A stretch of DNA of 5,000 nucleotides. Origin: CAZXCQ01 sp964639275 (GTDB lineage Bacteria > Desulfobacterota > DSM-4660 > Desulfatiglandales > Desulfatiglandaceae). A program made the translations under genes and the position numbers. Positions within the stretch are counted from its first letter, which is position 1. Every line of letters starts with the position of its first letter. Shown here piece by piece: positions 1 to 5,000 of this stretch. The notes under the pieces were generated by a model. The model searched no databases, was not told the origin of the DNA, and saw only the letters and a program-made list of their open reading frames with translations. The stretch is from the NCBI GenBank assembly GCA_964639275.1, contig CAZXCQ010000366.1:1-5000 (forward strand), in the 5' to 3' direction.

Positions 1-5
1 CTTGG

Positions 6-90
6 CCATGTCATATGGGGGCATGTGGAAGAAAAAAAGACCCCCATGCCACACCACAGTCGATTTATCCCCGGGTTTTTGAGAAGTTAC
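6..90 (+). repeat. 85-bp long-range inverted repeat, left copy
   Basis: This stretch reappears as its reverse complement at 4900-4984. I count 83 of 85 identical bases, with differences at 59 (G here, A in the other copy) and 65 (T here, C there). Identity stops sharply at both edges: bases 1-5 and 91 onward do not match the other copy. The unit contains CATATG, a run of five G, an A-rich segment (29-40), a run of five C and a GAGAAGTTAC end that faces inward. ATGGGGG (16-22 region) can pair with CCCCCAT (41-47), and GGCATG (20-25) can alternatively pair with CATGCC (45-50). A short frame opens at ATG 15 and stops at about 118-120 (34 codons). It is the same frame that the right copy feeds into the cytochrome gene. 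The copies could be a dispersed repeat family or the ends of a larger element; the sequence alone does not decide. Confidence 0.93.
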
Positions 91-143
91 AGTCAACACG
101 CCCAAGTTGTCAAGGATGATATGCGGGCGCCGGTCTTCAGGTC

Positions 144-173
144 TTGACTCTCCCGGTGTCAGGGGTGTATAGA
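144..173 (+). promoter_or_regulatory. Possible sigma70 promoter for the 243-1048 gene pair
   Basis: TTGACT at 144-149 matches five of six bases of the -35 consensus. TATAGA at 168-173 matches four of six of the -10 consensus, with an 18-base spacer and a TG just before the -10. Transcription would begin near 180, leaving a leader of about 60 bases before the ATG at 243. The rest of 91-242 shows no gene, tRNA or clear terminator. This is a sequence match only. Confidence 0.35.
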
Positions 174-242
174 CAGCGCGGAAAGACAATGGGGCGAGTC
201 GATTTTTGAGCAAGAAGAGGATGACCGGATTTTGTCGGGACG

Positions 243-563
243 ATGGATGAACGGGAGATAGAACAGGGGTATGCCAGTTTTCACTGGAGGCTAAACCAGA
301 TACTCCGAAAGAAAGATGTAAAGACCTTTAAGGCCCACGTGGCCGCCCACCCCAGACAGGCGGGCAAACTGTCCCAGTGTCTGGGGCTTAGCGACGAACT
401 GGCCGAGATAGAGATGTATAAGACGATACTGGTCCGGTCGCCAATAAGAGACATGCACGAGGAGGCGCGGCAGTGGCTCAAAGCGAGGGATATTGAGCCA
501 CCAGCGCAAAGGATGGGCAGGGCAAGAAGAGGGACCTTTCGAAGGAGAAAAGGGGGGCGATGA
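243..563 (+). CDS. Unrecognised small protein with strongly basic C-terminal tail
   Basis: A 106-aa protein whose family I do not recognise with certainty. It has no signal peptide or membrane segment, so it is probably cytoplasmic. Residues 1-85 are charged and look mainly helical, with segments such as FHWRLNQILRKKDVKTFKAH and MHEEARQWLKARDIE. The last 17 residues (about 90-106, RMGRARRGTFRRRKGGR) are extremely rich in Arg and Lys, which would suit contact with nucleic acid or an acidic partner; that is inference. The start at 243 has only a weak ribosome site (CGGGA shortly upstream), but no better in-frame start is apparent. Its stop overlaps the start of the next gene in an ATGA junction, so the two are almost certainly co-transcribed and probably translationally coupled. 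A conserved hypothetical protein is the safest label. Confidence 0.7.
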   Translation: MDEREIEQGYASFHWRLNQILRKKDVKTFKAHVAAHPRQAGKLSQCLGLSDELAEIEMYKTILVRSPIRDMHEEARQWLKARDIEPPAQRMGRARRGTFRRRKGGR

Positions 564-1048
564 GTAAAACCGAGGATCAGGATCTGCCACCCTGCCTGAT
601 TCATATAGACAAAGAAGGGCGCTGGTACCACAAAGGCATTGAGATGATCCGGAGGGACTGGGTCCGGCTCTTTTACAAAAACATGGTCCTGGACTCCAGG
701 GGTCGATATGTGATCGACTGGGATGGTGAGCGGTGTTATGTGGATGTGGAGGATACGGCCCATGTGGTCAGAAGGGTTGTCTATGAGGCCGGGGGCCGGG
801 ATCAAGAGGACCGCTTTATTTTATACCTGAGTGACGACACCCAGGAGGAGTTGCTTCCGGATACCCTATTTGTGGGAGAGGGCAACGTCTTATATTGTAA
901 GGTCAATGACCGCACATTTCCGGCCCGGTTCACCCGTGCGGCCTACTATCAGCTCGCTCGATATATTGAGGATGAAGAGGGGGTCTATTATCTGCCCATG
1001 AGAGGAGATAGATACAGGATTCTGACGGCTCACCCGGCAGGTCCCTGA
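560..1048 (+). CDS. DUF1285-like conserved hypothetical protein
   Basis: A 162-aa soluble protein without signal peptide or membrane segment. Residues 13-35 (IHIDKEGRWYHKGIEMIRRDWV), then the GRYVIDWDGERCYVDVEDTAHVV stretch (about 48-70), recall DUF1285 proteins, in which an I-x-I-x-x-x-G-x-W-x-x-x-G start is followed by a VEDxPF-type motif. The similarity is from memory, not a search. The later part (about 84-150) is beta-rich and acidic and ends with a YYQLARYIE helix. The biochemical role of this family is not established, and I infer none. The ATG lies in a 4-base overlap with the upstream stop codon. AAGGAG at 542-547 and a G-rich run just before the start could serve as ribosome site. 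The gene ends 19 bases from the convergent ppiD-like stop codon; no terminator hairpin is visible between them. Confidence 0.75.
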   Translation: MSKTEDQDLPPCLIHIDKEGRWYHKGIEMIRRDWVRLFYKNMVLDSRGRYVIDWDGERCYVDVEDTAHVVRRVVYEAGGRDQEDRFILYLSDDTQEELLPDTLFVGEGNVLYCKVNDRTFPARFTRAAYYQLARYIEDEEGVYYLPMRGDRYRILTAHPAGP

Positions 1049-1067
1049 CGACCAGATCTGTTAAATA

Positions 1068-2966
1068 TTAGCTTGATACTGGGGTTACAATCTCTATCTC
1101 TGCATTCTTTCTCAGATTTTCGAGCCAGCTTTGAAAGACGCGTCTGTGCCTTGTCTTGATCAATGAAAAGCGATATCTTTCCTTTTGTTTCTCATAGTCC
1201 TTTTTGTCTATACCTCTTTCCCCTTCCCATCTGATGACATAGGCCCCCCGGTCGTTTTCAAATACGGTATCGGGGTATCTCTTGTCTTTGTTCAATCTGA
1301 AGGCGGTTTCTGTCAAGGCCGGATCATAGCCAATCTTGGGAATGGGGTGGTTACGCGTAAAATACCCGGTATCCTCTGTCTCCAGGTGCCTTTCTCTGGC
1401 AAGCTCCTCCCAGGACGCTCCCTTGCGCAGCTCTTGCAGAAAACGCTCTGCAGCGGCCTTTGCCGCTTTGGCCGCAAGATAGTCCAAGAAGTCCTCCTTG
1501 ACCCTTTTAGTAACCTCCATTAATTTGGGCAGATGGGATGGCAATTTTTCAACCAGCTGGAATATATAGAATTTTCCATCCACTTCAATCAACTCGCTTG
1601 TCTCGTTTTTGTCCAGTGCAAAGAGTAACCGCCTCTGAGCCTCACTCCCTCCTATACCCGGTATGGGCTCTCCACTGGCGAAATAGTCGGTATCTTTTGT
1701 CTGAAGCTGATGCTGGGTCGCATACTGGCGAAGGTCCACCTCATAGGGCATCTGGTCCATCAGGGAAAGGCCCTTCTCGTGGGCGAGAGCGGTGGCGGCA
1801 TTCTTGACCAGGATCTCCACAATCTGTTCACGAACCTCTTCCAGGGGCTTGCCCCTCTTCTCCTTTATGTCCTCCACCTTGATGATGTGGTACCCGAAAC
1901 GGGTCCTTACAAGATCGCTTACCTCCCCGATTTTTAGATTAAAGGCCGCATCCTCAAAGGATTTTTCCATCTGGCCTTCAGAGAAATACCCCAGGTCTCC
2001 CCCGTCGGACCTAGAAGGGCCTTCAGAATGTTTTTTGGCCAGCTCCGCAAAATCCTTACCCTGGCGGGCCTCCTCCAATACCGCGTTAGCCCTTTTCCTG
2101 ACCTCCTTTTCCTTGGCCTCTTCGGCATCCGGGCTCAGCTTGAACAGGATATGCCGGGCCTTTACCTGCTTTGGCTCGGCGAACATATCGATATTGTATT
2201 CATAATAGCCCCTGATCTCCTTATCGGTTATATCCACCTTTCCCTTAAAGCCCTCTGGATCAATCTCGATAAAGACGAGTTTGATCTTTTCGGGGATCCG
2301 GTACTTCGCTTTGTTTTCCTCAAAGTATTTCTCAAGGGCTGCCTGGTCAAACTGGACTGATTTTCGGTATTTTTCCGGTTTGAACTGAACAAAACCCACC
2401 GTGATCTTTTCATTATTGTAGGTGTAGTACTCAAGCACCGCGTCCTCCGGGACCTCCAGAAATGAAAACAAAAACTGCTTTAGTTTTGCATCAAGCAACT
2501 GCAGGGCTATGGACGCCTCAAAGTCCTCCGGTTTCATACGGTTCTGGCTCAGGAGGGCCTGGTAACGCCTTATGTCAAACCTCCCATCTACCTGAAAGGG
2601 AGGATAATCCATGATCGCCTTTTGGCTTTCGCTCTCTGTAACATCCAGTCCCAGTTTCTTGGCCTCTTGGCTGATCAGCTTTTGATTGATGAGCCCGTCC
2701 AGGGCCCGTTGTCTCATATTGAGGGTCTTTATGAGGTCGTCGTTCCACATGCCTTGGTATTGTCTCCGCATGGCCTCCACAAGGTCTCGAAAGGCCTTCT
2801 CATATTCTGCCTCGCTGATCAGTTCGCCGTTGACGTAGGCTATTTTTAATCCCCTCTTTGCGGTAAAGGAATATCCAAAATAGAAGATAAATACCACGGC
2901 AATGATGCCAATCAGGAACTTGATCATCCAGGACTTGGCATGTTTTCTCATCAGACTGAGTACCAT
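1068..2966 (-). CDS. ppiD: PpiD/SurA-type periplasmic peptidyl-prolyl isomerase and chaperone
   Basis: This 632-aa protein has the length and layout of PpiD, the inner-membrane-anchored chaperone that meets newly exported proteins at the Sec translocon (E. coli PpiD is about 623 aa). A short basic N-terminus (RKHAKSW) precedes one membrane segment at about 14-34, leaving the rest in the periplasm. Residues about 40-180 form a SurA-N-like helical chaperone region. A parvulin (PPIC) domain spans about 267-365, with the family hallmarks QVKARHIL (267-274), GGDLGYF (322-328) and FGYHIIKV (357-364). The two His positions typical of active parvulins (H272 and H360) are present, so isomerase activity is plausible, unlike the inactive domain of E. 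coli PpiD. The region 420-627 holds two further related segments, DTDYF...PIPGIG (425-439) and DTGYF...PIPKIG (532-545), that look like degenerate PPIC repeats. The start is supported by AGGAGG (2976-2981) nine bases upstream. No mfd or other usual neighbour is visible. Confidence 0.92.
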   Translation of the reverse strand: MVLSLMRKHAKSWMIKFLIGIIAVVFIFYFGYSFTAKRGLKIAYVNGELISEAEYEKAFRDLVEAMRRQYQGMWNDDLIKTLNMRQRALDGLINQKLISQEAKKLGLDVTESESQKAIMDYPPFQVDGRFDIRRYQALLSQNRMKPEDFEASIALQLLDAKLKQFLFSFLEVPEDAVLEYYTYNNEKITVGFVQFKPEKYRKSVQFDQAALEKYFEENKAKYRIPEKIKLVFIEIDPEGFKGKVDITDKEIRGYYEYNIDMFAEPKQVKARHILFKLSPDAEEAKEKEVRKRANAVLEEARQGKDFAELAKKHSEGPSRSDGGDLGYFSEGQMEKSFEDAAFNLKIGEVSDLVRTRFGYHIIKVEDIKEKRGKPLEEVREQIVEILVKNAATALAHEKGLSLMDQMPYEVDLRQYATQHQLQTKDTDYFASGEPIPGIGGSEAQRRLLFALDKNETSELIEVDGKFYIFQLVEKLPSHLPKLMEVTKRVKEDFLDYLAAKAAKAAAERFLQELRKGASWEELARERHLETEDTGYFTRNHPIPKIGYDPALTETAFRLNKDKRYPDTVFENDRGAYVIRWEGERGIDKKDYEKQKERYRFSLIKTRHRRVFQSWLENLRKNAEIEIVTPVSS

Positions 2967-2975
2967 ACAGGGCGT

Positions 2976-2981
2976 CCTCCT
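2976..2981 (-). promoter_or_regulatory. Strong ribosome binding site fixing the ppiD start
   Basis: AGGAGG on the minus strand sits nine bases before the ATG at 2966-2964. It decides this start over the internal Met at residue 6, which has no comparable site. Confidence 0.85.
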
Positions 2982-3003
2982 AAGTCTAGACGTATCGAAA
3001 TCT

Positions 3004-3027
3004 CTTCCCGCTTATACGGCGGGGAAG
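3004..3027 (-). promoter_or_regulatory. Imperfect hairpin in the ppiD leader
   Basis: On the minus strand CTTCCCCGC and GCGGGAAG can pair around a CGTATAA loop, with one extra C bulged. It lies about 40 bases before the ppiD start. No T run follows it, so it is not an obvious intrinsic terminator. It may be a stabilising leader structure or a chance inverted repeat. Confidence 0.35.
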
Positions 3028-3063
3028 GGCAAATTTGAGGCCTTGAGATAACATGATCCATTA

Positions 3064-3092
3064 TTTATGTCTACCCCGATGTTGCATTGCAA
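3064..3092 (-). promoter_or_regulatory. Possible ppiD promoter overlapping the edge of the MITE-like element
   Basis: Read on the minus strand, TTGCAA (3092-3087) and CATAAA (3069-3064) are separated by 17 bases. Each matches four of six consensus bases, so the call is weak. The -35 box would lie just inside the candidate inserted element and the -10 box outside it. TTGCATTGCAA (3082-3092) is also a small 5-1-5 palindrome that could be an operator. Confidence 0.25.
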
Positions 3093-3350
3093 TTCACCCC
3101 ATCCGATCGAATATGCTTTTATACAAGCAGCAACTGGATAATTAATGCCCTCACAGGACCGCCTTCAACGTGAACCCCGTTGTTGCATAATGGAGGACGG
3201 ACAGACGTCTTTCTCTGGGACCAGTCGCTTGAGTCAGCAATGTTCTTTGTTTTCTCCCAGATCGCATCAACCAATTGCTCAATCACCCCTGTTCCATAAG
3301 CCATAGAAGGGGTCGCCCGTTTATCAGAAAGGCTTTTTGCAACATCGGGG
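3074..3350. mobile_element. Candidate MITE-like element with 13-bp terminal inverted repeats
   Basis: CCCCGATGTTGCA at 3074-3086 is repeated exactly as its reverse complement at 3338-3350, giving perfect 13-bp ends around a 277-bp segment. The segment is flanked by TCTA on both sides (3070-3073 and 3351-3354), as expected of a 4-bp target duplication. A third, near-identical copy, CCCCGTTGTTGCAT, lies inside at 3175-3188 in the same orientation as the left end. No transposase is encoded, so any movement would need help in trans. The segment covers most of the doubtful ORF at 3119-3412 and ends close to the likely ppiD promoter. I cannot assign it to a known insertion sequence family. The repeats could instead be binding sites for a regulator. 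Confidence 0.35.
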
Positions 3351-3412
3351 TCTATGAGAATCTTGCCCCTACCCCCTAAGGCCCGCATCCCGCGGGGGAT
3401 GTCTGGTCCCAT
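3119..3412 (-). CDS. Doubtful 97-aa hypothetical protein downstream of the cytochrome
   Basis: This ORF begins six bases after the cytochrome stop codon, a spacing that would allow coupling, but it has no good ribosome site (only AGG in AACCAGG further upstream). I recognise no domain. The N-terminal 20 residues (MGPDIPRGMRALGGRGKILI) are Gly- and Arg-rich. A helix-like segment, GTGVIEQLVDAIWEKTKNIA, follows at about 41-60, and the tail ends in a hydrophobic ALIIQLLLV. No signal peptide is visible. Roughly residues 22 to 97 are encoded by the candidate MITE-like segment (3074-3350), so the reading frame may be a chimera produced by insertion and not a conserved gene. A hairpin covers its start codon. 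It could be a real coupled small protein, a decayed gene tail or a chance frame. Confidence 0.3.
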   Translation of the reverse strand: MGPDIPRGMRALGGRGKILIDPDVAKSLSDKRATPSMAYGTGVIEQLVDAIWEKTKNIADSSDWSQRKTSVRPPLCNNGVHVEGGPVRALIIQLLLV

Positions 3413-3419
3413 TGCGGGC
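3381..3419 (-). promoter_or_regulatory. GC-rich inverted repeat directly after the cytochrome stop codon
   Basis: GCCCGCA (3381-3387) and TGCGGGC (3413-3419) are perfect 7-bp complements enclosing 25 bases. An alternative, mutually exclusive stem pairs CATCCC (3386-3391) with GGGATG (3396-3401). On the minus-strand transcript the structure starts in the cytochrome TAG codon and buries the start of the following ORF. No T run follows it (the next bases are TTAGGGGG), so it is a poor intrinsic terminator. It could protect the 3' end of the mRNA or limit translation of the downstream frame. Confidence 0.45.
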
Positions 3420-4999
3420 TATTGCCTGGTTCTCATCTTCAAGTGGATCCAGTCAAGCATCTCCTGTATGTTTTTGGAGAGATACCACCGGCCATTGGCA
3501 AAGGCCCCGTAATCGCCTCCTGTCATGGCGGAGGCAAATCTGGTGGAATTTGCATAGAACAACCATTGCTCCACCCACATCCGCTCAATGGCCTCATCAA
3601 AGATGCTCTCTTTCTGTGAAGGTCCCCTGGCCGCCCCATTTTCCCATGCCGAAAGCAGGATTCTGGTTGCGGTCAACGTCATCGTGTTGGTGGTCTTTAG
3701 GGTGTTTTCGAGCCGTTCAAAATGCCCGTTCACCCAACCGTTGGCATGACAGGAAAGACAAATCCGCTTCAGGCGCTTGAGCCTGCTCTCCTGCTCTTTT
3801 GGATCGATCAGGTACTTCCCGACAGGTTCCCCTGTCAGTTCTGTGGGCAAGGGAAGTTCGGCCTTATTTAAAATCACCGAGGTATCGGCCGATTTTGGGT
3901 GGGCGTGGGCATAAATCAATCCAAAAAGCCTCCAGGGGAGCCGGTCATTCATCTGATGGCTGCGGCCTGCCACGATCTCTCCCTCACCGGTGACAATCAG
4001 GCTGGCGTGGCAGGTGGCACAGGTGGGGGCCGTAAAGTCTTTCCCGATACTCCACGGAACGGCCTCGAGATTCCAATCGCTCTTTGAGGAATAAAATAGG
4101 TTACCATGCTTGCTCACCTGGTAGACGGGATAAGCGGGCACATCGGGTCCCTTGTGGCATTCGCCGCATGTGTAAGGCCCCCGCGCCATTGAAATGGAGA
4201 ATTGATGGCGGGTATGACAGGCCGCGCAGGATCCCATGGTGCCGTCTGGATTGATCCGGCCAACACCCTGGTTGGGCCAGCCCGAGAGGACAGGGAAGGT
4301 CATTTCTCCCATTTGGGTTTGTCGATCTGTCATCCCTTTGACGCTTACCACGGTACCGTGACAGTAAAGGCAAGAATCGGCATTGGTTTTTGGATCGGGG
4401 GGGCTCAGGGTCGTCTTCATATCTTCAAAAGATACGGTGCCGTTGGCCACCTTTACCAGATCCCGGTACAGGGTATTGTTCATCAGGTTGCCATAGGCGT
4501 GTGACATCAGATTCCTGGCATACTGCTCCACCTCGGTGGCATGACAGGCGGCGCAGTCACCCGATGTCACGACCACGTGAACCCTGAAATCACCGTGATC
4601 AAAAGTATCCTTATGTCTTTCGGGGTTCAGGGTGTGACACTCGGCGCAGCCAACGGCCTTTTTGCCGAGTTCCCCGGGGATTTTTTCAGAGGAGACCATC
4701 CTTTCTATTGGTTTTTTTGTGAGGGCCACTTCAGGGGTTATCCGGGCATGACGGCTTTTTTTCCATTCAGAAACGATGCCCGGATGGATGGATGCATGGC
4801 ATTCGACACAGGTCTTTGTATCTTCACTCATGGGTGCCTTTGCCGCTCCGGCCCCGATTTCAGACGAAAAAAGTATCAGAAGACAAAGAAGAAGAATTCG
4901 TAACTTCTCAAAAACCCGGGGATAGATCGATTGTGGTGTGGCATGGGGGTCTTTTTTTCTTCCACATGCCCCCATATGACATGGTTTAGCGGCCGTCAC
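3419..4999 (-). CDS. Exported octaheme c-type cytochrome, HAO-like (hydroxylamine oxidoreductase/reductase family)
   Basis: Counting from the GTG at 4999, the product is 526 aa with eight CxxCH heme sites, at residues 64-68, 118-122, 149-153, 210-214, 258-262, 278-282, 327-331 and 414-418. None is CxxCK, which argues against NrfA nitrite reductase and octaheme tetrathionate reductase. Eight hemes, a wide gap between hemes 7 and 8, and a heme-free helical C-terminus (MWVEQWLFYANSTRFASAMTGGDYGAF) fit the HAO family. Members oxidise hydroxylamine or hydrazine, or act in reverse as reductases; which reaction applies here cannot be read from sequence. A Tyr at 497 in GGDYG should be compared with the heme-crosslinking Tyr of true HAO. 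A hydrophobic stretch (about 35-47) and A-rich site (GAGAAKA, about 49-55) form a Sec signal, so it acts in the periplasm. The start is uncertain: GTG 4999 or ATG 4975, both upstream of an n-region supplied by the inverted repeat. The promoter and any quinol-oxidising partner lie outside the window. Confidence 0.85.
   Translation of the reverse strand: MTAAKPCHMGACGRKKDPHATPQSIYPRVFEKLRILLLCLLILFSSEIGAGAAKAPMSEDTKTCVECHASIHPGIVSEWKKSRHARITPEVALTKKPIERMVSSEKIPGELGKKAVGCAECHTLNPERHKDTFDHGDFRVHVVVTSGDCAACHATEVEQYARNLMSHAYGNLMNNTLYRDLVKVANGTVSFEDMKTTLSPPDPKTNADSCLYCHGTVVSVKGMTDRQTQMGEMTFPVLSGWPNQGVGRINPDGTMGSCAACHTRHQFSISMARGPYTCGECHKGPDVPAYPVYQVSKHGNLFYSSKSDWNLEAVPWSIGKDFTAPTCATCHASLIVTGEGEIVAGRSHQMNDRLPWRLFGLIYAHAHPKSADTSVILNKAELPLPTELTGEPVGKYLIDPKEQESRLKRLKRICLSCHANGWVNGHFERLENTLKTTNTMTLTATRILLSAWENGAARGPSQKESIFDEAIERMWVEQWLFYANSTRFASAMTGGDYGAFANGRWYLSKNIQEMLDWIHLKMRTRQ
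4900..4984 (-). repeat. 85-bp long-range inverted repeat, right copy, inside the cytochrome 5' end
   Basis: This is the reverse complement of 6-90 with two substitutions (at 4931 and 4925). Its inner edge at 4900 falls in the codon for residue 34 of the cytochrome frame. From there on the sequence is unrelated to the left copy and encodes the hydrophobic core of the signal peptide. In the cytochrome frame it reads through without a stop and provides the in-frame ATG at 4975-4973. The GAGAAG near its inner end resembles a ribosome site and lies six bases before an in-frame ATT (residue 35), a rare start codon that would leave the signal peptide without a basic n-region. Which start is used is unknown. 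Confidence 0.93.
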
Positions 5000-5000
5000 A

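Noticed and set aside
15..120. 34-codon frame starting in the left repeat copy
   Set aside because: It has no ribosome site and its codons after 90 are unrelated to the other copy. I note it only as the counterpart of the cytochrome n-region, not as a gene.
281..805. Long minus-strand open frame opposite the 243-1048 gene pair
   Set aside because: It spans the junction of two well-supported coupled genes, has no ribosome site or recognisable domain, and its Pro/His/Ser-rich composition is typical of an antisense shadow.
1049..1067. Possible bidirectional terminator between the convergent genes
   Set aside because: The 19 bases and their flanks contain only an AGATCT palindrome and an AT-rich stretch, with no GC-rich stem plus T run.
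1185..2849. Several plus-strand open frames opposite ppiD
   Set aside because: All lie inside a full-length PpiD-family gene with clear domains. Their products are unrelated to any family and lack ribosome sites.
3381..3419. Intrinsic terminator after the cytochrome gene
   Set aside because: The stem is convincing but no T run follows on the minus strand, so I report it only as an inverted repeat of unknown role.
4792..4989. Plus-strand frame reading through the right repeat copy
   Set aside because: It is antisense to the first heme sites and signal peptide of the cytochrome. It has no ribosome site, and its tail is simply the repeat read backward.
1..5000. CRISPR array, tRNA or rRNA genes
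   Set aside because: There are no regularly spaced short repeats, no cloverleaf with a GTTCRANNC arm in the gaps, and no rRNA-like segment.

Overview
The window looks like chromosomal DNA from an anaerobic Gram-negative bacterium, most plausibly Desulfobacterota (the old Deltaproteobacteria). The reasons are a secreted octaheme c-type cytochrome, a membrane-anchored PpiD/SurA-type periplasmic chaperone, moderate GC and strong AGGAGG-type ribosome sites. No marker gene fixes the taxon, so this is inference.

Layout. Positions 6-90 and 4900-4984 are two copies of one 85-bp sequence in inverted orientation, 83 of 85 bases identical, with their inner ends facing each other. A short intergenic stretch (91-242) with a possible sigma70 promoter leads into a plus-strand pair: an unrecognised 106-aa protein (243-563) and a 162-aa DUF1285-like protein (560-1048) that overlap by 4 bases. 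Convergent to them, with a 19-base gap, is a 632-aa PpiD-like peptidyl-prolyl isomerase/chaperone (1068-2966, minus). Upstream of that gene (2967-3418) lies a gene-poor stretch. It holds a leader hairpin, a candidate 277-bp MITE-like insertion (3074-3350: 13-bp perfect terminal inverted repeats and a 4-bp TCTA direct repeat) and a doubtful 97-aa ORF. The right third (3419-4999, minus) encodes an exported octaheme cytochrome c resembling the hydroxylamine oxidoreductase/reductase (HAO) family.

How it fits together. The cytochrome and the chaperone both act in or facing the periplasm and lie on the same strand, but a 450-base gap and a possible ppiD promoter argue against a tight operon. The cytochrome would handle redox chemistry of a small nitrogen compound or electron transfer; the chaperone would help fold exported proteins. 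The two plus-strand genes look like a translationally coupled cytoplasmic pair of unknown role.

Most notable: the right copy of the 85-bp repeat runs into the cytochrome reading frame and ends in the codon just before the hydrophobic core of the signal peptide. The predicted start and n-region of this exported enzyme are therefore repeat-derived.
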